Below are positions 7,284 to 16,517 of a stretch of DNA of 39,642 nucleotides, piece by piece (positions within the stretch are counted from its first letter, which is position 1; every line of letters begins with the position of its first letter). The notes under the pieces are model-generated. The model was not told the origin of the DNA. It did no database searches and saw nothing but the letters and a program-made list of their open reading frames with translations. The stretch lies in NCBI GenBank assembly GCA_963646285.1, contig CAVIWF010000019.1, positions 1 through 39,642 on the forward strand. The letters run 5' to 3'. Both the position numbers and the translations under genes were made by a program. Source of the stretch: CAKUFA01 sp963646285. GTDB taxonomy: Bacteria; Bacillota; Clostridia; Christensenellales; Aristaeellaceae.

Positions 7284-9089
7284 TTATTGCTGCGTTGACC
7301 TGCGAGCTTTCAGCTGATTCAGCTGTGCGCTAAGCTGCTGCACCTGCATCATCGCTTCCCGTTTTTCATCGCCGGTCATACTGTTAACGTTTTGCATAAT
7401 GGTTTTGATCTGTCGTTCAATGCGCTTGCGGCGCAAAGAAGAAAGGCAATCCTCTGCCATGCGGATCAGCTGATCCGTATCCTCTGACGGCGGTGTCAGA
7501 AGAAGGCGACCCACACGAGCCCGGATGTCCTCTCGATCCTGAAATGCATCCACCAAGGCTGCCGGAGAGACTCCCTCCTTCAGCCTTGTATAAAGAGATT
7601 TCAGCAAAGGATCCTCAAAATCCTTCTCAGAAATGATATCTGAGGGCAATCTTCTTGTACCCAGCAGGGAAATCAGCAGTTCCTGGGCACGGAGCTCCTC
7701 ATCCGCACCGTCCGCTGCAGGCACACGCCTGCTTTGAACGGCAGCGGCAGGCTTCTGTGCCCCTTCATTCGTGCGAGGAAGGGTCTGCCCGATTTGCGCC
7801 ATGAGCACTTCCCGGCTGAACCCGGTCTGCACCATCAGCTGCTGGAGATGATTCTCCATTTCCACCGGCTCCAGCCCTTTCAGAATCTGGGCACAGGCCT
7901 TGGCGTACTCAGTTCTGCCCTCCTGGGTAGATAGATCGTACTGATCCTTCAGCCGACGCATGCGATAGGTCGCCGGAGAAAGTGCAGGAAGCTTTTCGAA
8001 GCCTTCCAGCCCGTCCCGACGGATGAACTCATCAGGATCCAGCCCATCCGGGAAATCCAGCACCCTGGCCGGAATGCCCTCCGCTTCCAAAATGTCCAGC
8101 CCCCGAAGGATGGCATGCTGACCGGCACTGTCGCCGTCATAGCTCAGGTACACCTTGGGAGCAAACCGTTTGAGCAGTCGTGCCTGTTCATTGGTCAGTG
8201 CTGTGCCAAGGGTCGCACACACGCCGGTCACGCCGAACTGGGTCAGAGACACCACATCCATGTAGCCCTCCACCAGCACCACACGCTCCAGATGCCGCTC
8301 CTTGCGCAGCAAATTAGCTGCATAGACCCCCAGCCGCTTGTTGAACACCGGGGTGTCCGACGTGTTCAGGTACTTGGGCTGTCCATCGCCTAAAATGCGT
8401 CCGCCAAAGGCCAACACGTTGCCGTACTGATCAATGATAGGAAACATGGCTCGGTTGCGGAACATATCAAAGGCTCGCTTCGGCCGCTTGGTGCCATCCG
8501 GCAGGGTTTCCTCGTCCTTCACCACGGTCAACCCTACCTGCCGCAATTCATCCAAGGTGAATCCCTTTTGCAGCAGCTGTTGGGTCAGGAAATCCCATTT
8601 CTCCGGCGCAGCACCCAAGCCGAACTTGCGAATCACGCTGTCCGTTAAGCCACGCTTCTTCAGGTACTGAAGGCTTGCTTCCCCTTCCTTGGTGTACAGG
8701 GTCTGGTGGAAGATGCGTGCCGCTTCCCGGTTGGCTGACAGCAGCCGATCCCGCTGATCCCGCTTTCGCTGCCAATCCGGGTCGTTTTCCATTTGTGGCA
8801 GAGGCATGTGCAGCTGATCTGCCAGAAACCGCACCGCCTCCGGAAAATCCAGCCGTTCAATTTCCATAATGAACTGAATCACACTGCCCCCGGCCTTGCA
8901 GCCAAAGCAGTAATACAGCTGCTGTTCCGCATCCACGGAAAAGGAAGCGGTCTTTTCCCCGTGAAAAGGGCACAACCCCCAATAGCGATGCCCGTTCTTC
9001 TTCAGAGGGACATAGCCGGAAACAATCTGCACAATATCAGCCCGTGCCCGGAGTTCATCCAGCCACGCAGCAGGAAAGCGTGATGCCAT
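7284..9089 (-). CDS. dnaG: DNA primase
   Basis: A 601-residue primase that makes RNA primers at the replication fork. The N-terminal CHC2 zinc finger uses C40, H43, C61 and C64 (CPFHGEK ... CFGC). The RNA polymerase core has a Toprim domain with VLVEGYMDVVSL and the YDGDSAGQ acidic motif. The C-terminal region past about residue 430 is the helical DnaB-interaction domain. Length is normal. The dgt-dnaG-rpoD order is the Firmicutes macromolecular-synthesis arrangement. The SD GTGGAG before the ATG is moderate, and translation may be coupled to the mini-ORF at 9106-9207. Confidence 0.97.
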   Translation of the reverse strand: MASRFPAAWLDELRARADIVQIVSGYVPLKKNGHRYWGLCPFHGEKTASFSVDAEQQLYYCFGCKAGGSVIQFIMEIERLDFPEAVRFLADQLHMPLPQMENDPDWQRKRDQRDRLLSANREAARIFHQTLYTKEGEASLQYLKKRGLTDSVIRKFGLGAAPEKWDFLTQQLLQKGFTLDELRQVGLTVVKDEETLPDGTKRPKRAFDMFRNRAMFPIIDQYGNVLAFGGRILGDGQPKYLNTSDTPVFNKRLGVYAANLLRKERHLERVVLVEGYMDVVSLTQFGVTGVCATLGTALTNEQARLLKRFAPKVYLSYDGDSAGQHAILRGLDILEAEGIPARVLDFPDGLDPDEFIRRDGLEGFEKLPALSPATYRMRRLKDQYDLSTQEGRTEYAKACAQILKGLEPVEMENHLQQLMVQTGFSREVLMAQIGQTLPRTNEGAQKPAAAVQSRRVPAADGADEELRAQELLISLLGTRRLPSDIISEKDFEDPLLKSLYTRLKEGVSPAALVDAFQDREDIRARVGRLLLTPPSEDTDQLIRMAEDCLSSLRRKRIERQIKTIMQNVNSMTGDEKREAMMQVQQLSAQLNQLKARRSTQQ

Positions 9090-9105
9090 CTTTGCTCCAC
9101 CTGTC

Positions 9106-9207
9106 CTATTCTTTCGCCAAAGCCGGTGTTTTTCCTGCTTCTTTCAGCAAAATCCATCCAAGCCGATGAAAAAGCGCACAAAACAAAGCCATATCTGCAT
9201 TTTCCAT
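9106..9207 (-). CDS. Possible 33-residue mini-ORF between dgt and dnaG
   Basis: A 33-codon ORF beginning MENADMALFCALF. Its ATG overlaps the dgt stop as TGATG, and its TAG ends 16 bases before the dnaG ATG, just ahead of the dnaG SD. It fills the otherwise unexplained gap almost exactly, as a coupling ORF would. There is no strong SD (GGCAGG only), which fits re-initiation after dgt. It has no recognisable domain. It may be a real micropeptide, a translational bridge to dnaG, or chance. Confidence 0.35.
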   Translation of the reverse strand: MENADMALFCALFHRLGWILLKEAGKTPALAKE

Positions 9208-10214
9208 CAATTGCCTGCCGAGAAGCCGTTAGGAATAAAAAGCCGCTCATAGGTGCGGATGGCAAACCGATCCGTCATGCAGCTAAGGTAGTCTGCCACT
9301 GCCCGATCCATGCCGTCCCGGTAGCCGATGAGCAGAAACTCTTCAGGCATTTCGCTGGCATGCTCAGCATAATGGTGGAACAGTGACTTCATTACGTGGT
9401 CGCACTTGGCTTCTTCCTTAGCACGCCATTCATCCCGGTATACCCGTTCAAACATAAACTCCCGCAGCCCGTCCATGGCTTCCTGCACCAGGGGACTCAT
9501 GGCCAGCATGGGCTGATCCTTGCTGTTTTCCACCACGTCCAGAATCATGGTATTGATTCTTTCCCCATGGGTTTTTCCCAGCACCCGAAGGCAATCTGCC
9601 GGTAATTCAAAAGGCTGAAGGATGCCGCCACGAAGGGCATCGTCCAGGTCATGATTCAGGTAGGCGATCCGGTCCGCCCGGCGAACGCACTGTCCTTCCA
9701 GGGTAGCAGGAAACTGTTTGCCGCTGTGGCACAGGATACCGTCCCGCACTTCCCAGGTCAGGTTCAGCCCGTTGCCGTCGTTTTCCAGCACCTCCACCAC
9801 CCGTTTGCTCTGCTCATTGTGGCGGAAGCCTTCCGGCAGCAGCTCATCCAGGGAGCGTTCCCCAATGTGCCCAAAGGGGGTGTGTCCCAAATCGTGCCCC
9901 AGAGCAATGGCTTCTGTCAGGTCTTCATTCAGCCGAAGAGCACGGGCAATGGTGCGCGCCACCTGCGCCACTTCCAGGGTGTGGGTCAGGCGGGTACGGT
10001 AATGATCCCCTTCCGGAGCAAGGAAGACTTGCGTCTTAAACTTCAGCCGGCGAAACGCCTTGCAGTGTATAATGCGGTCTCGATCCCGCTGGAAATCTGT
10101 TCGCAGGGTGCAGGGCTCAACCGGCTTTTCCCGTCCACGGCTGTCACTGTTCTTCATTGCCAAAGGTGACAAGCGCCGCTGCTCTTCCGCCTCAAGCTCT
10201 TCCCGGATGGTCAT
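9207..10214 (-). CDS. dgt: dGTP triphosphohydrolase-like HD-domain protein
   Basis: A 335-residue HD-superfamily enzyme that hydrolyses dNTPs to nucleosides plus triphosphate. The family signature is clear: RRLKFKTQVF, then RTRLTHTLEVAQVARTIAR with the first metal His, then the HD pair in ALGHDLGHTPFGHIGE. FRHNEQS and YLNHDLDDAL follow. It belongs to the shorter type-2 dGTPase-like group common in Firmicutes. The ATG at 10214 is chosen for SD GGGAGGA four to five bases upstream. It heads the cluster leading into dnaG and the sigma genes, a placement that suggests co-expression with DNA synthesis. Confidence 0.93.
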   Translation of the reverse strand: MTIREELEAEEQRRLSPLAMKNSDSRGREKPVEPCTLRTDFQRDRDRIIHCKAFRRLKFKTQVFLAPEGDHYRTRLTHTLEVAQVARTIARALRLNEDLTEAIALGHDLGHTPFGHIGERSLDELLPEGFRHNEQSKRVVEVLENDGNGLNLTWEVRDGILCHSGKQFPATLEGQCVRRADRIAYLNHDLDDALRGGILQPFELPADCLRVLGKTHGERINTMILDVVENSKDQPMLAMSPLVQEAMDGLREFMFERVYRDEWRAKEEAKCDHVMKSLFHHYAEHASEMPEEFLLIGYRDGMDRAVADYLSCMTDRFAIRTYERLFIPNGFSAGN

Positions 10215-10248
10215 GCTTCCTCCCTGCCTTTCTGCAAGTGATGATGAA

Positions 10249-10256
10249 TGTATACA
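10249..10256. promoter_or_regulatory. TGTATACA palindrome upstream of dgt
   Basis: A perfect 8-bp palindrome in the dgt leader/promoter region. The plus-strand 9-mer TGTATACAA recurs in the 5' leader of the gntR gene at 16518-16526. GT-N(2)-AC palindromes are typical operators of GntR/HutC regulators. The TATACA portion could equally be a -10 element for dgt, but no good -35 sits 17 bp upstream. Confidence 0.3.
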
Positions 10257-10299
10257 ACATTTGCCTTGCAAAATCCTCCTTTTCCACAACCTGTGGTAC

Positions 10300-10328
10300 A
10301 AAAAAGACGGAAGCCCTTCACTTCCGTC
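10300..10328 (-). terminator. Intrinsic terminator of the dnaE operon
   Basis: On the minus strand GACGGAAG (10321-10328) pairs with CTTCCGTC (10306-10313) and six T follow. It lies just past the HAD gene stop at 10343 and upstream of dgt, so it separates the dnaE operon from the dgt-dnaG-rpoD cluster. Confidence 0.88.
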
Positions 10329-10342
10329 CCTCTATTCCATCC

Positions 10343-10972
10343 TTATTCCTCTGCCAAGCGGAGAATCATCTGTTCCAGCTGGGCTACGGAATAGGCCTGT
10401 TCATCTGCCAAGGCCCACTCTTCCGGCGAGCCGTAGCCATAGCACGCTGCAATGGTGGGCAAGTGATTGGCCTTCCCTGCCAGCATGTCGCCTGCTCTAT
10501 CCCCCACCATGACTGCTTTAGTTGGGTGCATCTCTTCCAGCAGCATGGCAATATTATCCGCCTTGGTATAACCGTCCCGGTATCCCTGGGCTCTTTCAAA
10601 GCATTCCTTCACGCCCAGGTATGCCATGGAGGCTTCCAGATAGGCGGCATTGCCGTTGCTGACGATCACCAGCCGGGCACAGGACTGCACCCGATGCAGC
10701 ATTTCCTTCATGCCGGGGAAAATGCGCTGATAAGCCGGGAGTAATGCCAGCTCCGCTTCTTCCCGCAGGGCAAGGTACTCATCCCCCCGCTCCGCAGGCA
10801 CTTCCATCAGAGCAATGGATTCCACGTTGGTGGGGCCGTTGCACTGCATCAGCTCCCGATCCGGTCTATCCGGCAATCCCATGTGCACCAGTGCATAGCG
10901 CACCTCCTCAATGCATAGCTTCATACTGTCGGCAATGGTGCCGTCCCAGTCCATCAAGATCACAGGTTTCAC
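10343..10972 (-). CDS. HAD-superfamily hydrolase (phosphoglycolate-phosphatase-like)
   Basis: A 209-residue HAD phosphatase. Motif I is MDWDGTIADS, with nucleophile D8 and acid/base D10. Motif II is VIVSNGN, and motif IV is AVMVGDRAGDMLAG. A helical C1 cap lies between motifs I and II. The substrate is unknown; gph-like small phosphatases act on phosphoglycolate or sugar phosphates. The GTG start at 10972 has SD AAGGAGG six bases upstream, and that SD overlaps the stop codon of dnaE, so translation is coupled. It is the last gene before the terminator at 10300-10328. Confidence 0.85.
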   Translation of the reverse strand: MKPVILMDWDGTIADSMKLCIEEVRYALVHMGLPDRPDRELMQCNGPTNVESIALMEVPAERGDEYLALREEAELALLPAYQRIFPGMKEMLHRVQSCARLVIVSNGNAAYLEASMAYLGVKECFERAQGYRDGYTKADNIAMLLEEMHPTKAVMVGDRAGDMLAGKANHLPTIAACYGYGSPEEWALADEQAYSVAQLEQMILRLAEE

Positions 10973-10983
10973 GTTTTTCCTCC

Positions 10984-13900
10984 TTAGGAGTGAGCCTCCA
11001 CCAGTTTCACATTTTCCTTGCCAAGCTGCTGTGCCATACGGTTCAGGCAGGCTTCCGTAGCATCGCACCAGTTCAGTTTCGGTGCAAGCAGGGTGATTTT
11101 TTCTTCCGGAATGTGCAGATACACCGGCACGCTGCCGGGATGCAGCGCCAGTGCCGCCAGTGCCCCATCCATCTGCCTGCGAGGCAATTGAAGATAAAGC
11201 TTTTGATTGGCAGCTTTAGCCTGCTGGGCATCCGTAGCAGGCTGAACAGGCGGTGTCTGATGCCGTGCCGGCGCATAGGCAGCACGAGGGCGTGCATTTT
11301 GCACCCCCTGCCACTCTGCCAACTTGGTGACGCTGTCCACCAGCAGCTTCGGGGCTTCTTCCTCCCGAATGGAAAGCTTGCCGGTCAGCACCACGGTAGC
11401 GTCCAACGTCAGCATGGCCTGATACAAATCGTACACCTTAGGGAACACAAGGCATTCAATCTGTCCCGTTAAGTCTTCCAAGGTAACAAAGCCCATGTAA
11501 GCCCCCTTCTTGGTGGCTTTTCCTTTAGCTTCCACCAGAATGCCGCCCATGGCCACGTTCATGCCGTCCATGCTTAGGCCCTGATCTTCCCGCTCTTCCA
11601 ACCCCAGCAGGTCAGCGGTAGAAAAGGTCAGCTTGCTCAGCTTTTCCCGATAGTCATCCAGGGGATGGCCGGTAATGTAGACGCCGGTCATTTCCTTTTC
11701 CATGGCCAGACGAGTTCCGGCAGGATAATCCGGCACTTGGGGCAATTCCTCGTTGCCTGCAATGCCTGTGCTTTCTCCGCCGAAGGTCATATCAAACAGG
11801 CTCAGCTGACCAGTGACGTTTTGCTTCCGCTGGGCTATGTTGGCATCCATGGCACGCTCATAAACCGCCAACATTTGGGGGCGGGTGGCGTGCATGCTGT
11901 CAAAGGCACCGGCACGAATCAGGCTTTCTACCACCCGCTTGTTAACAAGGCCGGTATCAATGCGGCGGCAGAAATCGAAAATATCCCGGAAAGCACCCTT
12001 TTTCCGTTCCTGAATGATGGCTTCTGCCGCACCTTCCCCCACGTTTTTCACAGCGCCAAAGCCGAAGAGAATGCCCATCACGCCGTCAGCAGTCTTTTCC
12101 ACGGTGAATTTCCAGCCGGAAGCATTCACATCCGGGGGAAGAATGGGCACATTGCGGCTGCGGCAGTACTGGATGTAGCCGGCAATCTTGCCTGCATTGC
12201 CGAAGACGCTGTTCATGATGGCTGCCATAAACTGTACAGGATAATGCCGCTTCAGCCAGCCTGTTTCCATGCACACCACGCCATAGGCAGCGGCATGGGA
12301 TTTGTTGAAGGCATAGGAGGCAAAGGAGATCATTTCGTCATAGATTTGATCCGCTACCTTTTCGTCTACCCCGTTGCGGACGCATCCCGGAATGACGACC
12401 TTGCCCTGCTCATCCACCATGCCGTGAACGAAGTATTCTCTTTCCTGCTCCATGACCTTATGCTTTTTCTTAGCCATGGCACGGCGAACCAGGTCACTGC
12501 GGCCGTAGCTGTAGCCAGCCAGGTCCCGCACAATCTGCATGACCTGTTCCTGATACACCATGCAGCCATAGGTCACTTTCAAAATGGGGCGAAGCTTCTC
12601 CGTTTCATAGTGGACACTGCTGGGATCCTGCTTGCCCGCAATGTACCGGGGAATGGACTCCATAGGACCCGGCCGGTACAGGGAAATGGCAGCAATAATG
12701 TCTTCAAAGCAGGCAGGCTTCATGTTCATCAGGAAGGAGCGCATGCCATTGCCCTCCAGCTGGAACACACCGTCCGTGTCCCCTTTGGAAATCATTTCAT
12801 AAACGCTGGCATCATCCAGAGGAATATCCTCCGGCTTCATGTTTATGCCTTCCTGCTTCATCATGTCCAGCGTATCCCGAATCACCGTCAGGGTTCGCAG
12901 GCCAAGGAAGTCCATCTTCAGCAGACCCAGCCGTTCAATGGTGCCCATGGGGAATTGGGTGGTGATCACCTCATCGTTCCGCTGAAGGGGCACGTATTCA
13001 ATCACCGGCTTGCCGGTAATGAGCACACCGGCGGCATGGGTGGACGTGTTGCGGGGCATACCCTCCAAGGTCATGGCGGTATCAATGAGCCGCTTCACCT
13101 CAGGCTGTTCCTCATACATGCGGTGCAGCTGGGGGGAAATTTGCAGTGCTTTTTCCAAGGTAATGCCCAGCTCCATGGGCACAGCCTTGGCCACCGCATC
13201 AGTTTCCTGATAGCTCATGCCCAGCACCCTGCCCACGTCCCGGATCACGCCTCTGGCTGCCATGGTGCCGAAGGTGATGATCTGGCTCACATGATCCGCT
13301 CCGTACTTGCGAGCCACATAGTCAATGACTTCCTGACGGCGTTCGTAGCAGAAGTCCACGTCAATATCCGGCATGCTGACCCGCTCTGGGTTCAGGAACC
13401 GTTCAAACAGCAGCTGATACTTCAGGGGATCCAGCATGGTGATGCCCATGGAATAGGCCACAATGGAGCCTGCGCCGCTGCCACGGCCGGGACCTACCAT
13501 AATGCCCTGGGACTTGGCATAGTGGATGAAATCCCACACGATCAGGAAGTAATCCACGTAGCCCATGCCGGAGATAACCCCCAGCTCGTATTCCAGCCGT
13601 TTGTAGGGTTCGTCACCTTCCGCTGCATCCGGATACAGCCGCTTCATGCCCTCCCGGCAGATGCGGTTCAGCATTTGGTACGCCGTTTCCCCTTCCGGCA
13701 CCGGATAATGGGGCAGACGGGTCACGCCAAATTCGAAGGTAACGTTGCACCTTTCCGCAATTTCGTGGGTGCGATCCACTGCATCCGGCACGGCTGCAAA
13801 AAGCCGCCGCATTTCCGCCTCGCTTTTCACATACAGCTGGCGGGTTTCCATCCGCATCCGGCTTTGATCTTCCAGGGTTTTGCCGGTTTGGATGCACATC

Positions 13901-14550
13901 AGCACTTCCTGGGCATCCGCATCTTTTTCCTCCAGATAGTGGCAGTCGTTGGTGGCGACCAGCGGCACCTGCATTTCCCGGGCGATTTGAATCAGCCGGG
14001 GCAAAACAATCTTTTCATCCCGAATGCCGTGATCCATGATTTCCACAAAGAAGTTGTCTTTTCCGAAAATTTCCTGCATCTCCCGGATATAGTCCCTTGC
14101 CCCCTGATACTGCTCGGACAGCAGCAGCTTGGGCAGGTCGCCGGAAATGCAGGCAGAAAGGGCAATCAGCCCCTCATGATGCTGGCGAATCAGGTCATAA
14201 TCCATACGGGGCTTATAGTAATAGCCGGTCAGAAAGCCTTCGCTGACCAGATACATCAGGTTCTGATAGCCTGTATTGTTTTCGCACAGCAGAATCAGGT
14301 GGCTGTAGTCTCTGGCGGCGGCGCTCTTGTCCAGCCGATTGCGGCACACGTAAACTTCGCAGCCGATAATGGGCGTAATGCCGGCTTCCTTCATAGCATT
14401 GTAGAAATCAATTACGCCATACATGACGCCGTGATCCGTAATGGCGCAGCTGTCCATGCCCAATGCCTTGATGCGTTCCACCAGCTTCGGAATGCGGCAG
14501 GCGCCATCCAGCAGGCTGTATTCCGTATGTAAATGCAGATGGGTAAACAT
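10984..14550 (-). CDS. dnaE: DNA polymerase III alpha subunit, DnaE type
   Basis: A 1188-residue replicative polymerase. The N-terminal PHP domain starts HLHLHTEYSLLDGA. The polymerase core has GPGRGSGAGSIVAY and the catalytic PDIDVDFCYERR. The finger/thumb and tandem HhH region follow, then an OB domain near residues 985-1070 and a short C-terminal domain. In Firmicutes, DnaE extends primers before PolC takes over. The ATG at 14550 is preferred; the GTG at 14562 lies inside the SD-like GGAGTGCAG. It sits in one operon with two glycosyltransferases upstream, which is an unusual context, and with the HAD gene downstream. Confidence 0.97.
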   Translation of the reverse strand: MFTHLHLHTEYSLLDGACRIPKLVERIKALGMDSCAITDHGVMYGVIDFYNAMKEAGITPIIGCEVYVCRNRLDKSAAARDYSHLILLCENNTGYQNLMYLVSEGFLTGYYYKPRMDYDLIRQHHEGLIALSACISGDLPKLLLSEQYQGARDYIREMQEIFGKDNFFVEIMDHGIRDEKIVLPRLIQIAREMQVPLVATNDCHYLEEKDADAQEVLMCIQTGKTLEDQSRMRMETRQLYVKSEAEMRRLFAAVPDAVDRTHEIAERCNVTFEFGVTRLPHYPVPEGETAYQMLNRICREGMKRLYPDAAEGDEPYKRLEYELGVISGMGYVDYFLIVWDFIHYAKSQGIMVGPGRGSGAGSIVAYSMGITMLDPLKYQLLFERFLNPERVSMPDIDVDFCYERRQEVIDYVARKYGADHVSQIITFGTMAARGVIRDVGRVLGMSYQETDAVAKAVPMELGITLEKALQISPQLHRMYEEQPEVKRLIDTAMTLEGMPRNTSTHAAGVLITGKPVIEYVPLQRNDEVITTQFPMGTIERLGLLKMDFLGLRTLTVIRDTLDMMKQEGINMKPEDIPLDDASVYEMISKGDTDGVFQLEGNGMRSFLMNMKPACFEDIIAAISLYRPGPMESIPRYIAGKQDPSSVHYETEKLRPILKVTYGCMVYQEQVMQIVRDLAGYSYGRSDLVRRAMAKKKHKVMEQEREYFVHGMVDEQGKVVIPGCVRNGVDEKVADQIYDEMISFASYAFNKSHAAAYGVVCMETGWLKRHYPVQFMAAIMNSVFGNAGKIAGYIQYCRSRNVPILPPDVNASGWKFTVEKTADGVMGILFGFGAVKNVGEGAAEAIIQERKKGAFRDIFDFCRRIDTGLVNKRVVESLIRAGAFDSMHATRPQMLAVYERAMDANIAQRKQNVTGQLSLFDMTFGGESTGIAGNEELPQVPDYPAGTRLAMEKEMTGVYITGHPLDDYREKLSKLTFSTADLLGLEEREDQGLSMDGMNVAMGGILVEAKGKATKKGAYMGFVTLEDLTGQIECLVFPKVYDLYQAMLTLDATVVLTGKLSIREEEAPKLLVDSVTKLAEWQGVQNARPRAAYAPARHQTPPVQPATDAQQAKAANQKLYLQLPRRQMDGALAALALHPGSVPVYLHIPEEKITLLAPKLNWCDATEACLNRMAQQLGKENVKLVEAHS

Positions 14551-14580
14551 GACGTCCTGCACTCCTTTGCTTTTTCCTGA

Positions 14581-15516
14581 TCAGCCGAAAACGATCTGTC
14601 CCGCTCTTGTAACCATGCTCTGCATGGTAAAGCCCTGCTGCTGCACAGCCAGCACCCGCTGCAGCTTGTTCATTTTCTTCGTTGCCAGGTAGGCGGCAAT
14701 ATCTTTCCGCCCCTGCTCCGGCAGCACAGCGCCGTACATATCCCCAAAGGCTTTGGCATGGTCGTAGGTCAGCTGAATGCGGTTCTTTCCCTTCTGCCAG
14801 GTGCTCAGCGCCTTCACGCCCCGCTGAATCTGCCCACGCTGGCTTGCGCCCTTCACGTTATCCCCATGCTGGCGATAATCCACAAGGGGAGCATCCACCA
14901 TGATCACATGCCCGAAAACAGCGGCAGACAGGGCAAGGAACCAGTCGTGCATCACCATTTTTGCTGGATCGCCGTAATTCACCGCAAGCTTTTTCAGCGC
15001 ATCATTCATCAAAATGGTGCAGCCGGTCACATTGTTCTGCACCAGCAGGCGACGGAAGGAGGTTGCGCTCCTGTCCCAGCCCTGATGGTCAAAGAAACTG
15101 GCATGAAGCACTTTCCCATCGGCGTGGATCACCCGGCAATCGCTATGCACAAGCAGGGGCGTATTTTCCCCGTACTGCTTTTCTGCCCGTTCCATGGTCT
15201 GCCTGCACCGGCTGAGCCGGTCAGGATGCCAGAAATCATCCTGATCGCAAAGGGCAATATAAGGAGCATTGCTTTGCTCCAAAAGGCTCCAGAAATTGCC
15301 CACGGCCCCCAAGCCTGCTCCCTGCTGTGCGCCCATAACAAACCGGCTGTCTGATGCGCAGATTTGCAAGAGGGTCATGGGCGTATTATCCTGAGAACCG
15401 TCATCCTGCATAAGCACACGAAACAGAGGATCATCCTGTCCGCGCAGGCTGACCAGCTGCTCCGGCAAATATCGGGCGCCGTTGTAGGCAGCCAGCAGCA
15501 CATCAATCTTCTTCAC
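14581..15516 (-). CDS. Family-2 glycosyltransferase (rhamnosyltransferase-like)
   Basis: A 311-residue GT-A glycosyltransferase. The sugar-nucleotide site shows KKIDVLLAAYNGARYLPEQL at the start, VLMQDDGSQDNT, and the metal-binding ALCDQDDFWHPD. MHDWFLALSA is typical of rhamnosyltransferases that build cell-wall or O-antigen-like polysaccharide. No membrane segment is obvious. The GTG start at 15516 overlaps the stop of the upstream glycosyltransferase as GTGA; the ATG at 15531 is an alternative that adds five residues. The specificity toward rhamnose is inferred from motif likeness only. Confidence 0.85.
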   Translation of the reverse strand: MKKIDVLLAAYNGARYLPEQLVSLRGQDDPLFRVLMQDDGSQDNTPMTLLQICASDSRFVMGAQQGAGLGAVGNFWSLLEQSNAPYIALCDQDDFWHPDRLSRCRQTMERAEKQYGENTPLLVHSDCRVIHADGKVLHASFFDHQGWDRSATSFRRLLVQNNVTGCTILMNDALKKLAVNYGDPAKMVMHDWFLALSAAVFGHVIMVDAPLVDYRQHGDNVKGASQRGQIQRGVKALSTWQKGKNRIQLTYDHAKAFGDMYGAVLPEQGRKDIAAYLATKKMNKLQRVLAVQQQGFTMQSMVTRAGQIVFG

Positions 15517-16280
15517 CACTCGACGCCCCATTTCATGAAAAATTGGCAAACCGACCGAATCTGCCGGAACACCCCTTTGGCGCTTCTGGTATTCTCCCGA
15601 GCCCAGTCATGGGTAATGCACATATCCGGGTGATAAATGATCGGCCCCAGCTGGGCAGCCCGGCGGCTCAGGTCGGAATCCTCCTGATACAGGAAGAACC
15701 GTTCATCAAAGCCCTTCAGTTCCTTGAAGGTCTTTGTGCGAATCATGAGAAAGCAGCCGGTGGCAAACTTCACCTTCAGGGGATGGCTCAGGTCATCATC
15801 CGCCATGGTATACTCCCGCCGCCAGCGGACGAAGGGTCCTCCCAGCTTTTCCAGAAAGCCCCCCAGCAGGTAATGCACCGTGGGCTGCTTTTTCGGCAGA
15901 AGCTGATCTGTGCCATCTGCATTCAGCACATGGGGGGTCAAAATCACCACATTGGGATGATCGTCCATGTACCGCACCATGCGGCTGATCACATCCGGCT
16001 CGAAGGTAACATCCGGGTTGACCAGAATGTGATAGTCGCTTTCCAGCTCGTTCAGCACCACATTGTTGCCCCGGCCGAAGCCAAGATTCTTCATTTGGGG
16101 GCGCACCTGCACCCCGGGATGTGCCCAGCGGATGCGCTGTGCCGTATCATCCTCCGGCGTGTTATCCACCAGATACACATCCACCATGACATCGGACGCA
16201 TCCAGACAATCCACTGCCCGTAGTGCTTCATCCCCTGCGTGGTAAAGCACCATGCAGGCAGAAACTCTGGCCTTTGGCAC
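15513..16280 (-). CDS. Family-2 glycosyltransferase
   Basis: A 255-residue GT-A glycosyltransferase. VSACMVLYHAGDEAL opens the nucleotide site. KNLGFGRGNN, ILVNPDVTFEPD (the DxD-equivalent NPD) and FFLYQEDSDLSRRA match the WbbL/rhamnosyltransferase-like group. It probably adds a sugar to a surface polysaccharide at the inner membrane face. The GTG at 16280 has a strong SD (GGGAGGGG) about six bases upstream, and the promoter at 16317-16345 would start RNA near 16310, which excludes the ATG at 16331. It is the first gene of the operon that runs through dnaE. Confidence 0.85.
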   Translation of the reverse strand: MPKARVSACMVLYHAGDEALRAVDCLDASDVMVDVYLVDNTPEDDTAQRIRWAHPGVQVRPQMKNLGFGRGNNVVLNELESDYHILVNPDVTFEPDVISRMVRYMDDHPNVVILTPHVLNADGTDQLLPKKQPTVHYLLGGFLEKLGGPFVRWRREYTMADDDLSHPLKVKFATGCFLMIRTKTFKELKGFDERFFLYQEDSDLSRRAAQLGPIIYHPDMCITHDWARENTRSAKGVFRQIRSVCQFFMKWGVEW

Positions 16281-16316
16281 AGGCAACCCCTCCCTTGTGT
16301 GAAACGTCTGCTTGTC

Positions 16317-16345
16317 ATTGTACCTTTCCAAGCCCCTTTTGTCCA
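16317..16345 (-). promoter_or_regulatory. Sigma-A promoter of the glycosyltransferase-dnaE operon
   Basis: On the minus strand the -35 is TGGACA (16340-16345), the spacer is 17 bp and the -10 is TACAAT (16317-16322). It is the only good promoter seen upstream of dnaE, so dnaE expression may depend on it. Confidence 0.7.
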
Positions 16346-16359
16346 GTGCTTCACAAAAA

Positions 16360-16374
16360 TTGACAGAAAGTCAA
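16360..16374. promoter_or_regulatory. TTGAC-N5-GTCAA inverted repeat
   Basis: A perfect 5-bp inverted repeat between the divergent glycosyltransferase and gntR promoters, directly upstream of the minus-strand -35. It could be an operator, but no binding protein is assigned. Confidence 0.3.
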
Positions 16375-16409
16375 CCTGTATGCAAATGCATTTTTTCTTT
16401 CGCAAGGTG

Positions 16410-16438
16410 TTGGTTTTTCCGCTGAATGATGTTATACT
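16410..16438 (+). promoter_or_regulatory. Sigma-A promoter of gntR
   Basis: The -35 is TTGGTT (16410-16415), the spacer is 17 bp and the -10 is TATACT (16433-16438). RNA would start near 16445, leaving a leader of about 105 bases before the ATG at 16551. Confidence 0.7.
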
Positions 16439-16517
16439 GTGATTGTTCGCCTTTGTGTGTCACGCCCTCCGGCATGAAGACGTATTGTTCTCCCCCTGTA
16501 AGCGGCAGACACACAAC

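Noticed and set aside
11665..14532. A 955-codon open frame on the plus strand opposite dnaE
   Set aside because: It is the reverse complement of dnaE. It is rich in His, Gly and Gln, with no domain and no SD; codon bias of the real gene leaves this frame open.
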